The position numbers were made by a program, and so were the translations under genes. The notes under the pieces were generated by a model. The model saw only the letters and a list, made by a program, of their open reading frames with translations, did not search any database and was not told the DNA's origin. Positions 6,730-14,308 of a stretch of 21,460 nt of DNA are shown in pieces (the stretch's first letter is position 1; every line of letters begins with the position of its first letter). The stretch is from an uncultured Porphyromonadaceae bacterium (lineage in GTDB: Bacteria > Bacteroidota > Bacteroidia > Bacteroidales > Muribaculaceae), in the NCBI GenBank assembly GCA_900550395.1, contig URSD01000041.1:1-21460 (forward strand), in the 5' to 3' direction.

Positions 6730-7665
6730 TCAGCCTTTTTCGAAGCGGGATTTGTCGGGGAAAAGGTTCGCTATAAAGGCTTTTGCCCGGATACGGTCCT
6801 CGTCGTTAGCGTATTCCGAATCGTTCAGACAGAAGAATGTCGGATTGTATCTTCTTAGCTTTTCGTATTGTTTCCGGTTGTCGATGTGGAGTCTGAACGA
6901 GGTGTGTTGTGAAACGTACTGAAGATGTCCTTGTTTTTCCTCCAGAGCCACATAGGAATAGAGATTGCGCTGGATGTCGTTGGCGGCACGCACATGGTTG
7001 GTCAGGGTGGAGTTTATTTCCTTGTCAAAGAGCTGCCGGGTGTGCTGATAGCTGCTTTTGAGGTAGGCATCGATATTGTGGTGGCCCTTGCCGGAATAGT
7101 ATCTGCCGTATTTTCTTTCTACGAGCATGGCGGCATTGTGAATGATCTGTTTGTAGTTCCCTAGTGTTTTTTTTCGCACTTTTGTGCGATATAGAATGCC
7201 CCATTTCCTGAACGGCCGCCGGTTCATGCGTATTATCGGCAGAGAGTCCCCGGCGAAAAATGTACCGGGCGTTACGGGCTTGTTGAGGTACATATCGTCG
7301 TTGGCAAACAGAAAGTGTTCGGAGAGTCCCGGGATACGGTGCAGATGGTGTTCCAGAATGTTGGCGTTGAAGCATGGCCGGGCTTCTTCGGGGAGAATCT
7401 CGGAGTGGTCGACTATGCGGATTTTCGGGTGGGCGCAGTCAAGCCATTCGGGAATCTGATTGTCCGTTACGATGAATATGCGGTGTATCCAGGGCGCGTA
7501 TTTCTCTATGGAGCGCAGACTGTATTTCAGTTCGTCGTTATCAACGTACCTGCCTTTGCAGTTTACGTCGGACACTGTCATTTTTCCGACGCAGACGTCA
7601 TGTTTTTTTATCCATTCCGGGTCGTTGCCGTTCACCCAGAGGTATACCAGGTCAATATCCATCAT
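6730..7665 (-). CDS. Stealth-family sugar-phosphate transferase
   Basis: Stealth proteins transfer hexose-1-phosphate or HexNAc-1-phosphate from nucleotide sugars onto glycans (capsule, LPS or teichoic-like polymers). The 311-residue protein shows conserved region 1 (IDLVYLWVNGNDP, 4-16), region 2 (DNDELKYSLRSIEKYAPWI, 42-60, through KIRIVDHSEILP), the HRIPGLSEHFLFANDD block (109-124), and a C-terminal region with CLNDS and LFPDKSRFEKG. Start ATG at 7665 (or the next ATG at 7662) overlaps the preceding glycosyltransferase gene by 14 nt, which implies translational coupling as the last gene of the operon. No signal peptide or membrane helix is seen, so it is probably cytoplasmic. The sugar and acceptor are unknown. 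The stand-alone form is shorter than the related C-terminal domain fused to an acyltransferase at 9387-11291. Confidence 0.87.
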   Translation of the reverse strand: MMDIDLVYLWVNGNDPEWIKKHDVCVGKMTVSDVNCKGRYVDNDELKYSLRSIEKYAPWIHRIFIVTDNQIPEWLDCAHPKIRIVDHSEILPEEARPCFNANILEHHLHRIPGLSEHFLFANDDMYLNKPVTPGTFFAGDSLPIIRMNRRPFRKWGILYRTKVRKKTLGNYKQIIHNAAMLVERKYGRYYSGKGHHNIDAYLKSSYQHTRQLFDKEINSTLTNHVRAANDIQRNLYSYVALEEKQGHLQYVSQHTSFRLHIDNRKQYEKLRRYNPTFFCLNDSEYANDEDRIRAKAFIANLFPDKSRFEKG

Positions 7666-8443
7666 TCAGCCGTTTTGTGATTTCGGGGTAGTGTTTCAAT
7701 ATGGCGTTCAATGCCGCCGAATTGCGGTCCTCTTTTCCCTTGAAGTTGACCGCCTTCAGCGAGAGGGCCTTCGGCTTGTCCAGTCCGCGGGGTTTGTTGC
7801 GTCCGAACGGTACGGGAATCACGGGTACGCCGTTGGCGACGGCGGCGGCCCAAAACCAGATGTCGTCGGTGCTTGGGGCGATAGCGGTGAACAGTTCAAC
7901 GTCGAGCATGTCCTGCCGGAGGGAATGTGGCGGATAAAGCACTCCTCCCACACCTGTCTGCAATGTGGTGAAGCTTCGGTGAATCCTTTTGAAGAGGAAG
8001 TCGTACCAGCGGAATTTTTTCCAGTCACGATATGGCTTGCCTAAGATAATACGTTTTGCGCGGTGTGCAAGGACTGCATCCGGAATGAGGGAATGAAGTG
8101 CCAGCAGGTCGCGGAGCATGTGCCGGTGGTAGGCTACATCGTCGTCGACGGTGACAATTACTGCTTCGGGAAAATCGTTCAGCGCGGGTATCAGCTTGCG
8201 GTAAGAGCGTATGTCCCTGTCGTAGTTCCTTATTTCAAAAACGGGGTTCTCCAGGGATAGTCTTATCAAGCTGTCCGGAATACGGCCGCCCTCGAACTGC
8301 GAGAAGGTGAGGTACAGTACAAGCTGATCGGGTAGGACCGACCCATTGAGAAGGGAACGGATGGCTTTTTCGGCGTATGGAATCGCCTTTGGAAACGAGG
8401 TCATGGAAACGACGACCTGTTGTTCTCCCGTGTGTGTGTTCAT
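7652..8443 (-). CDS. GT-A fold glycosyltransferase
   Basis: A 263-residue cytoplasmic glycosyltransferase. It opens with VVVSMTSFPKAIPYAEKAIRSLL (11-32), which resembles the nucleotide-binding start of a Bacteroidetes glycosyltransferase group of the form VVVSLTSYPxRI. SYRKLIPAL (80-88) and the acidic VTVDDDV (98-104, DXD-type metal site) follow, then TDDIWFWAAAVANG, also typical of this group. It lies 15 bp after the GT92-type gene and overlaps the following Stealth gene by 14 nt, so it is tightly embedded in the five-gene operon. Donor sugar, linkage and acceptor cannot be read from sequence. An LPS-core or capsule role is inferred from its neighbours. Confidence 0.75.
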   Translation of the reverse strand: MNTHTGEQQVVVSMTSFPKAIPYAEKAIRSLLNGSVLPDQLVLYLTFSQFEGGRIPDSLIRLSLENPVFEIRNYDRDIRSYRKLIPALNDFPEAVIVTVDDDVAYHRHMLRDLLALHSLIPDAVLAHRAKRIILGKPYRDWKKFRWYDFLFKRIHRSFTTLQTGVGGVLYPPHSLRQDMLDVELFTAIAPSTDDIWFWAAAVANGVPVIPVPFGRNKPRGLDKPKALSLKAVNFKGKEDRNSAALNAILKHYPEITKRLNDGY

Positions 8444-8458
8444 CTGTCTCGAATTGCG

Positions 8459-9358
8459 TTATAGGTTTTTATCGTAATCCGACGTGTCCTCAATGTCGTT
8501 GAGATTGTACCGGCAGAAGTATTCGGGTTTTACGGACCGCTGGGTACCGCTTGCTCTTCCTCGCGCCTGTTTTTCAATGAATTCCTCATAGGATTTCACT
8601 GCGTAGTGGTTGATGCGGATGACATCATGCAGGGGCTCGCGGTCTCGGAAATTCTTTGTTACGGTGTCGCCGTGTGAGTCGGCCGCCCTTCCCGAAATAC
8701 ATGCGGCTTCGTGGCAACCGATCATATTGAATACCAGACGTGGGTTGACAATGCTTTTTACGTGCCTGTTAAGAGGATTGTCCGGCACGGAATGGAATCT
8801 GAAGCGCTGCATTACTCCTCCGGGAGTTCTTTTGTCCATATTGCTGCTGCCGTAGACAAGCCAGTTGATTTCGACAGCCGGGCGGCCTTCGAAGCGTTTG
8901 AGAAATTCGGGGACAGTTCTGTCTGCAACTGGCACAATAAATTCGTCAAGGTCGATGAAGGCAATCCAGTTGAAGTCGAGACGGTGGCGGCGGAGGCAGT
9001 CGTCGTAGGCGGCGAGCTGCCGCCGATAGCCGGGGAAGGATATATATTCCACGGTTCCGGCGTCTATATATGGCCTCAGCACGGATTTTGTGTTGTCGGT
9101 GCTCCCGTTGTCATATATGATGAATTTATCGACGCCTTTGCCGATATGCCATTCTATCCATTCTTTAAAATAGGTTCCTTCATCTTTGGCAATGGCGCAA
9201 ACTGCCAGATTGCAGGCGGGGCGCGGTGCCTTGGCTGCCAATCGGCGTTTAAGCCTGACTGCGTTGGTAAGCCCGAAGCGCAGGATTCCGCGCCAACGGT
9301 TTCTTGCCATTTTATCGGGAATTACCCCTGCTATGATTTCTGCCAGAATCTTGTGCAT
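8459..9358 (-). CDS. GT92-type (DUF23-like) glycosyltransferase
   Basis: A 299-residue transferase. The core begins with LAVCAIAKDEGTYFKEWIEWH (51-71) and VDKFIIYDNGSTDNT (76-90), which match the nucleotide-sugar half of GT92/Glyco_tranf_2_4 proteins. FIDLDEF (134-140) carries the DXD metal-binding site. VIRINHYAVKSYEEFIEKQARGRA near the end, with its INHY motif, is also typical of this group. About 45 basic N-terminal residues precede the domain and may contact the membrane or a partner. The gene starts 28 bp after the acyltransferase-Stealth fusion and ends 15 bp before the next glycosyltransferase. A galactosyl- or rhamnosyl-transfer role would be guesswork. Confidence 0.8.
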   Translation of the reverse strand: MHKILAEIIAGVIPDKMARNRWRGILRFGLTNAVRLKRRLAAKAPRPACNLAVCAIAKDEGTYFKEWIEWHIGKGVDKFIIYDNGSTDNTKSVLRPYIDAGTVEYISFPGYRRQLAAYDDCLRRHRLDFNWIAFIDLDEFIVPVADRTVPEFLKRFEGRPAVEINWLVYGSSNMDKRTPGGVMQRFRFHSVPDNPLNRHVKSIVNPRLVFNMIGCHEAACISGRAADSHGDTVTKNFRDREPLHDVIRINHYAVKSYEEFIEKQARGRASGTQRSVKPEYFCRYNLNDIEDTSDYDKNL

Positions 9359-9386
9359 GTTTTTTTACAAAAATAGAAATAATATG

Positions 9387-11291
9387 TCACAATTCAAAGG
9401 AGCATTTGTCGGGGAGAATAGAATCGAATGCTGCTTTCAGTTCTCCCATTACAGCGTCGTAGTTGCGGATGTGGATATTGTCGTTGATGCATATCAGCGC
9501 GTAGGTTTGATTGTAGATGGCTTTTATTGCCTCTCTGTGTCTGATTATCAGGGGGAACATACGTGTGTCGGCATACGTGTTGTATGGCTCGAAATTGCCG
9601 GCGCAGATTTGCCACATTCGGAACAGTTCGGGCGTATAGTCAGTGACTGCTCTGAATTTATTTGCCGATGTGGCCGTCAGTTCTGCGTCCGCCGCGTTCC
9701 ATACCTGACGGAAGGTTTCTTTAAGATATGGTTGTGCATTGTGCGGCGTGCGCAGTGTTATGAACTTGTCGTATGGTCGAAGCAGACGGTTCCATATGGC
9801 CTTACTGCCATAGGACGGATGAAACCATTTGTCGTGAAATTCTTTCATCACTTCTTTCTTGCGGAAATGCCGGTTTATTATCCTGACGTTGTTCTTTATT
9901 CTTCTGTACCATTGTGACAGGGGGAGGTGGTATTTGAAAGCGGCGATGTCGCATGGCAGCCCGTTACGGAAGAATCGCTCCTTGCTTACGGGGCGTGTGA
10001 TGAAGAAATCGTCGTTGAAGTAGACGAAGTGTTCGGAGAGTCCCGGTATGCGGTGCATATACCGTTCAATCACAACAGAGTTGAAGGTGGGAAGGAACTC
10101 CGGGGGTATTATGTCGCTGTGGCGCACGATGTGCAGGCGTGGATTGCCGGTGTCGAGCCAGTCGGGCAGGGTGCATTCGTCGGAAACCACCATATGTATG
10201 GTCCTGACCCACGGGGCGAAGCGGTCGACTCCGCGCAGCCAGTATCGCAGGAATCCGTTGTCGCGGAATCTGGCGTCGGAAACGCCGTTTCTCTCGTTTC
10301 CGGCATCGTTTGCGTATCGGGCAAATTTTTTTTGCCATCCGGTATCGTTCATGTTGACCCATGTGAGTACAAAATCCACAGTCGGCTCCGGCTGTGAGGT
10401 GCTTTCGACATTGTGGTTATATGAATGTTTCGAGAGGCGGAAGCGATTGTGGGTCCACAGGTACAGCTCAGGGTTGCGGCTGATGGTGCTTTCCAGCAGG
10501 CGGTAATATTGCGCGGTCAGTCCGAAGCTGCCGGCGGATGGTCCGGTGGGATTGTCCATGTGTATGAATTCTACTTCGTAGTAGCCTCGTCTGATTCTAT
10601 TTGTCTTCACAAACCAGGCGTCCATGTTGAAATGTGAGATGATTTTTTCCGTACCTGTCACAACCGGAATTTCATGATTCAAGAAATTCAGATAGAAACG
10701 AGCATCTCTTTTTTTAGGTGATTGGTCGGCTATGAAGCCAACGATACATACTTTGTGTTCTGACGCCATACGGCTGATGAATCTTGCGGTATGGCGCATC
10801 TCTACGTTAACGGCACCGTTGCGTGCTCTGCTTTCAAGCATGAGCCGGTCGATAGTCCTGTTGTTGAGTCTGCGGTATATCTGTGCGCACGTTGCTTCCG
10901 GGGCTATATGCAACGGTATGGATGACAGCCATTCCCAATTTGCGTAGTGGCCTAAATAGAGGGCTACGGACCGGCCCTTGAGCAGGACTTCGTTTATCAT
11001 GTCGATGTTGATAAACTTTATATGGCGAACCATTTCGTCGCGGCTCATCGTCTGCATCTTGCAAATTTCGAGAATATTGTCTGCGAAATAGCGATAGAAT
11101 TGTTTCTCAATATGTTTGATTTCCGCGTCGCTTTTTTCAGGAAAGCACTCTGAAAGATTGCGTGAGACGATTTTGCGCCGATAGCGCAGTACGTAGTAGA
11201 TGAGAATATACAGGCCGAGAGAGACAGCAGGTATAACGCAAAACGGAATCCAGGCTACGGCTCTGAGTAAAAATTTTATGATACGGTACAT
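9387..11291 (-). CDS. Fusion of LpxL/HtrB-type lipid A acyltransferase with Stealth sugar-phosphate transferase
   Basis: A 634-residue two-domain protein. The N-terminal half (about 1-290) is an LpxL/HtrB-type acyltransferase. It has a membrane anchor (FLLRAVAWIPFCVIPAVSLG), RYRRKIVSRNLSECFPEKS, the catalytic HX4E motif (GHYANWE, His115/Glu120), ADQSPKKRDARFYLNFL and GTEKIISHFN. After a short linker (288-303) a full Stealth domain follows: region 1 VDFVLTWVNMND (305-316), region 2 from FRDNGFLRYWLRGVDRFAPW (342-361), HRIPGLSEHFVYFNDDFF (413-430) and a C-terminal end resembling that of the other Stealth protein. Start MYRIIKF at 11291 is chosen because it begins like known LpxL proteins and clears the upstream gene by 10 nt. 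A longer open frame to 11420 would overlap that gene by 119 nt. The enzyme would sit at the inner-membrane face. Acyl donor, sugar and acceptor are not known. Confidence 0.88.
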   Translation of the reverse strand: MYRIIKFLLRAVAWIPFCVIPAVSLGLYILIYYVLRYRRKIVSRNLSECFPEKSDAEIKHIEKQFYRYFADNILEICKMQTMSRDEMVRHIKFINIDMINEVLLKGRSVALYLGHYANWEWLSSIPLHIAPEATCAQIYRRLNNRTIDRLMLESRARNGAVNVEMRHTARFISRMASEHKVCIVGFIADQSPKKRDARFYLNFLNHEIPVVTGTEKIISHFNMDAWFVKTNRIRRGYYEVEFIHMDNPTGPSAGSFGLTAQYYRLLESTISRNPELYLWTHNRFRLSKHSYNHNVESTSQPEPTVDFVLTWVNMNDTGWQKKFARYANDAGNERNGVSDARFRDNGFLRYWLRGVDRFAPWVRTIHMVVSDECTLPDWLDTGNPRLHIVRHSDIIPPEFLPTFNSVVIERYMHRIPGLSEHFVYFNDDFFITRPVSKERFFRNGLPCDIAAFKYHLPLSQWYRRIKNNVRIINRHFRKKEVMKEFHDKWFHPSYGSKAIWNRLLRPYDKFITLRTPHNAQPYLKETFRQVWNAADAELTATSANKFRAVTDYTPELFRMWQICAGNFEPYNTYADTRMFPLIIRHREAIKAIYNQTYALICINDNIHIRNYDAVMGELKAAFDSILPDKCSFEL

Positions 11292-11301
11292 AAAATAAAC
11301 G

Positions 11302-11976
11302 TTATATAACAGAAGTGTTATCGGGTATCGCGCCTGTGGTGTGTGAAGGAATCTGCCCGATATCATGGCAATCCATGTGGCGGCAAAACCACTCGTTGAG
11401 CTGTGTGCTGTTTCTGACAACTGAAATCACCCCGCGTCGTATGAGACTCCGGCAAAATGGTTCTTTTCGGATGGGCGGACAAGAGCATGTACGTAAGCCG
11501 CATGCTACCGGGATTGCAGCATCTATTGGCGAATCGGATATGCCGTGTCCCATGTAGCACCATGTGCCGAATTCATAGAGATGCTGTCGATCGGCTATAT
11601 AGTCAATAATGAGAACCTGAACTTTGTCGAGCGCAGTTTCTGGAGTGCATTGTGAATACAGTCTTGTGTTGCCGGAGAAATGCCATGCCATCCGGTTGAG
11701 ACGTTCCTCGTTAATTATGGGTGGAGTGACAAGGAACTTTACTTCGGGATGTGCATGCGCCAGCTTTGCAATGGCTTTAAGGTCATGGTTATCGTCTATT
11801 TCAGCTGCGATAAACAGCCGGTTATCGCCCCGGAAGTTCTCGATGACCGGATTGTGATAATCTTTCGCTGTGTCGGCAGGTGTCCGATAGATTGCTGCAC
11901 GGCAGTTGATAGCGTAATCTTCTTTCGATGAAGCAGTCGCTTTTGACAGAATACGATAGAACCATTTGAATGCCAT
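11302..11976 (-). CDS. Half-length, degenerate Kdo transferase (WaaA/KdtA)-like protein
   Basis: A 224-residue protein that matches only the C-terminal half of Kdo transferases (GT30, usually about 400-430 residues). NPVIENFRGDNRLFIAAE (42-59), HPEVKFLVTPPIINEERLNR (76-95) and VQVLIIDYIADRQHLYEFGTWCYMG (119-143) follow the family pattern. The N-terminal acceptor-binding domain is absent. The usual GGGFG...HNxLEAA nucleotide-sugar motif has decayed to MGHGISDSPIDAA (142-154), so catalysis is doubtful. It could be a regulatory or scaffold relic, or a decaying gene, but the frame is intact and it is the first gene of an operon whose next product contains a lipid A acyltransferase. An in-frame TGA at about 12028 excludes a longer N-terminus in this frame. 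Start at 11976 is the only ATG that fits. Confidence 0.7.
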   Translation of the reverse strand: MAFKWFYRILSKATASSKEDYAINCRAAIYRTPADTAKDYHNPVIENFRGDNRLFIAAEIDDNHDLKAIAKLAHAHPEVKFLVTPPIINEERLNRMAWHFSGNTRLYSQCTPETALDKVQVLIIDYIADRQHLYEFGTWCYMGHGISDSPIDAAIPVACGLRTCSCPPIRKEPFCRSLIRRGVISVVRNSTQLNEWFCRHMDCHDIGQIPSHTTGAIPDNTSVI

Positions 11977-12185
11977 TGATGTCAGAACTTCGTGGTGTTG
12001 GCGTAAGTATACAGAAAAAGCGTGGATTCAAATTTGTCACCAGTTCTGCGAACCGGAGGCATACGGCATTGCCTTATCCCTGACTCCGATTGTGAAACTG
12101 TCAGATTTCCAGTCGTCAAGAATCAAGCGAAAGTCGACGCTTTAGTATGTTGTGCTATACGCCTATATTTGGGGCGTCAGCGTTG

Positions 12186-12216
12186 CAAAAGTAGGAATAA
12201 TATATGGAATATGCAA
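12186..12216 (-). promoter_or_regulatory. Promoter of the lipid A / Stealth operon
   Basis: Read on the minus strand: TTG (12214-12216), 20 bp, TACTTTTG (12186-12193). This is a near-consensus Bacteroidetes primary-sigma promoter. It overlaps the last codon of the upstream DUF4919-like gene and leaves a leader of about 200 nt (11977-12180) before the first gene. I see no recognisable gene or riboswitch in that leader. Confidence 0.75.
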
Positions 12217-12942
12217 CTATTTCAGTTCGGAAGGGTGCTTGAGGTAGTACTGATGGAGGATCTCCTCGATGTCGAAGTAGTAGCCGGGGTGCTGCTTGTC
12301 GGTGTGCTCGACTTCGATATAGTCGAAGTGTGGCTGTTCGTACTTGTGGTCCACGGCTTTTATTCCTTTCAGGTTGAGGAAGTCATATTCGTGCTGCGGG
12401 GATACCACAATCCAGGCGTTGTCGCGGTCGAGTCCCGTGCCGCTACTGGCTATGACGAGGAGCAGATGGTTGAGCTTGTTCTGCCAGATGCGTGCGAGGT
12501 TGGTGCTTCCTTTCTGCTCGTAGGCGAAGATGCGGTTGTTGAGCTGGCGGAGATTGACGGGGTCTTCCCTGACGGCCTGCTCGGTGTATTCGAGGACGCG
12601 TTCGCGCTCGGCGGGCGAGAGTTCTTTTTTGCTGAAAAGGGGAGCGAGGGCTTCGAGCTCTTCAGGGCGGTAGGTCTTGCGGTAGGGGTCGAAATCTTCC
12701 TGAAAGAGGGTGCCGTAGTAGAAGTACTGGTACTCCGTCGAGGTCATGGTGGTGTCGCTGCGCAGGAAGGCATTGAGGAGAGTGGGGTAGTAGTATTGCG
12801 AGTGCTCGTCGACGGAGGCTTGCTGTATGGCCTTGAGGTCGGGCTTGCCGAGCGCAGTGCGGGCGTTGCCTGTGGCGGCGTGGCCGAACAGGGTGGATGT
12901 GGCGAGAATGGCGGAGAGTAGTATATTGCGAAGGATTTTCAT
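12217..12942 (-). CDS. DUF4919-like secreted Bacteroidales protein
   Basis: A 241-residue exported protein of unknown role. The signal peptide is ILRNILLSAILATSTLFGHA with likely cleavage at HAA. The mature part resembles the DUF4919 family: YYYPTLLNAFLRSDTTMTST, YQYFYYGTLFQEDFDPYRKT, then TPR-like helical pairs (SPAERERVLEYTEQAVREDPVNLRQLNNRI), ending DIEEILHQYYLKHP. Such proteins are common in Bacteroides and Muribaculaceae as periplasmic proteins without an assigned function. It lies 103 bp downstream of the CotH gene with its own candidate -7 box. The family name is a recall from motif pattern, not a search. Confidence 0.75.
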   Translation of the reverse strand: MKILRNILLSAILATSTLFGHAATGNARTALGKPDLKAIQQASVDEHSQYYYPTLLNAFLRSDTTMTSTEYQYFYYGTLFQEDFDPYRKTYRPEELEALAPLFSKKELSPAERERVLEYTEQAVREDPVNLRQLNNRIFAYEQKGSTNLARIWQNKLNHLLLVIASSGTGLDRDNAWIVVSPQHEYDFLNLKGIKAVDHKYEQPHFDYIEVEHTDKQHPGYYFDIEEILHQYYLKHPSELK

Positions 12943-12963
12943 GTAATCTTGGTTGAATGATTA

Positions 12964-12971
12964 CAAATTTA
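12964..12971 (-). promoter_or_regulatory. -7 element of the DUF4919-like gene
   Basis: TAAATTTG on the minus strand, 21 bp upstream of the start codon at 12942. No good -33 TTTG at the usual 19-20 bp distance, so this is moderate evidence. Confidence 0.45.
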
Positions 12972-13045
12972 CGCAATATCGGCTCACGATGCTAATAAAC
13001 AAACTTTTTTTAGTGCAGTTTTAGATTTTTTAAAAGAAATGCCGC

Positions 13046-14293
13046 TTATGGTGTGGGAATGTGGGAATTGAACCACCCGATGTTGCCGCGGAGCGATTTT
13101 TTGATGCGTTCGGCGCGGAGGGCGGCAGTCTGCGTGGGGTCGTCGCCCCATCGCAGGCAGTCTTTCTGCCATGCTTCGGAGAGTGGCAGCACGGTGCGGT
13201 CGATGTAGTCGTAGATTTCGGCGAGTCGCGCCGGATAGACTTCGCTCCATACCGAGGCTACGGCGGAGCAGAATGCGGGGTAGCGGATGAGCTCGCCTAT
13301 CCAGTGCGGGGTGAATCCGTAATGGACTTTCATGCGGAAGGTGTAGTCGGTCTTGTCGCGGTTGTAGCACATGAGGTCCCATATCGGGCCGGCTATCCAC
13401 TTTGCGTTGTCGGAGAGGTCCTTATGGAGATAAAAGCTGCCGTGGAAGCCGTCGGGATTGTCCATGATCTCCTGAAGGATAAAGTAGCGGGCGATGCTTT
13501 CGGCGTCGATATAGTTTTCCCATAAGCGGGATGACTTGTCGGGAGAATATATGGCGGCGTTGATGGCCTTGAATTCGTCGGTGAGCCAGTGCAGCTGTGC
13601 GTTGGAGAGGTCTTCCGGCGAGTGGTAGCGCAGTGTGAGGTTCCAGTTGTTGCCTTCCGGGACTACAATCTGACAGTCGTCGGAGTAGTTGTCAACCTCC
13701 ACCAGCCAGCCACCTTTAATGAGGTCGGGGTCGGTCTCGCCGTCTTTCTGTTCGTAGATGTTGACGCGGTTCTCGTCGATGCGTATTGTCTCGGTGAGGA
13801 AATACAGCCCGATGTAGTCGTTGTTGAGTATCACCTCGACGGGTCGGAAATCCGGCGACCAGGGCATATTCATCAGCCTGCCGAGCTGAAGGCCTGCCAC
13901 GGTGGTCTCGATGGGTTTGAGGAGCGCCCAGTGTTTGTTTTGGGGCATGCCTAAAATCGGAGTTTTCTTGCCGAGCTTTATCTTGTAGGGCTTTTTGAGG
14001 CCTTTCCAGGAGGAGTGGCCGCGCCCGCGTATCTGCAAGGGGAGTGGGGCAGATGCGGAGCCGAGTGGCTCGATGTCGTCGCGGCCTGAGGTTTCAAGCC
14101 AGTAGGTTGCGTCGATGTACTCTGTCTTGGAAGTGACGGGCTTGCTGTCTTTCGTATAGATGTGCAGCACGGGCAAGGTGCCGGAGGGGGATACGTCGCT
14201 CTGTGGCGGCGTAATCGCGCCTGTGTCTTCGTTGTGGCACGACAGGAAGGCGACGGCGAGGATAAGGCAGATAAGGAGGCGGCGGATCATCAT
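13046..14293 (-). CDS. CotH-kinase-family lipoprotein
   Basis: A 415-residue surface or periplasmic lipoprotein. The signal peptide ends at AFLSC (Cys19), fitting a lipobox. CotH family marks are IRGRGHSSWKGLKKPYKIKL (88-107), where classic members have RGNSSW...KKPYKIKL, then PVEVILNNDYIGLYFLTETIRI (151-172), the NPDGFHGSFYLHKD block and GPIWDLM. CotH proteins are atypical secreted kinases; spore-coat CotH of Bacillus phosphorylates coat proteins, and Bacteroidales homologues have no fixed substrate. It starts 15 bp after the end of the AraC regulator gene, so the two probably share a transcript. The substrate is unknown. Confidence 0.85.
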   Translation of the reverse strand: MMIRRLLICLILAVAFLSCHNEDTGAITPPQSDVSPSGTLPVLHIYTKDSKPVTSKTEYIDATYWLETSGRDDIEPLGSASAPLPLQIRGRGHSSWKGLKKPYKIKLGKKTPILGMPQNKHWALLKPIETTVAGLQLGRLMNMPWSPDFRPVEVILNNDYIGLYFLTETIRIDENRVNIYEQKDGETDPDLIKGGWLVEVDNYSDDCQIVVPEGNNWNLTLRYHSPEDLSNAQLHWLTDEFKAINAAIYSPDKSSRLWENYIDAESIARYFILQEIMDNPDGFHGSFYLHKDLSDNAKWIAGPIWDLMCYNRDKTDYTFRMKVHYGFTPHWIGELIRYPAFCSAVASVWSEVYPARLAEIYDYIDRTVLPLSEAWQKDCLRWGDDPTQTAALRAERIKKSLRGNIGWFNSHIPTP

Positions 14294-14308
14294 AGTGATA
14301 AAAAGAGG

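Noticed and set aside
9368..9375. TATTTTTG on the minus strand as a promoter for the GT92-type gene
   Set aside because: Only about 10 bp before the start codon, so the transcript would have almost no leader, and it is inside a tight operon.
8711..9376. 221-codon plus-strand frame opposite the GT92-type gene
   Set aside because: Mirror of a transferase with clear DXD and INHY motifs; no motif of its own.
11292..11420. Longer start (43 extra codons) for the acyltransferase-Stealth fusion
   Set aside because: It would overlap the upstream gene by 119 nt, and the added residues do not resemble LpxL N-termini; the MYRIIKF start does.
12022..12921. 299-codon plus-strand frame opposite the DUF4919-like gene
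   Set aside because: Val/Glu/Gly-rich shadow of a secreted protein with a signal peptide and family motifs; no domain recognisable.
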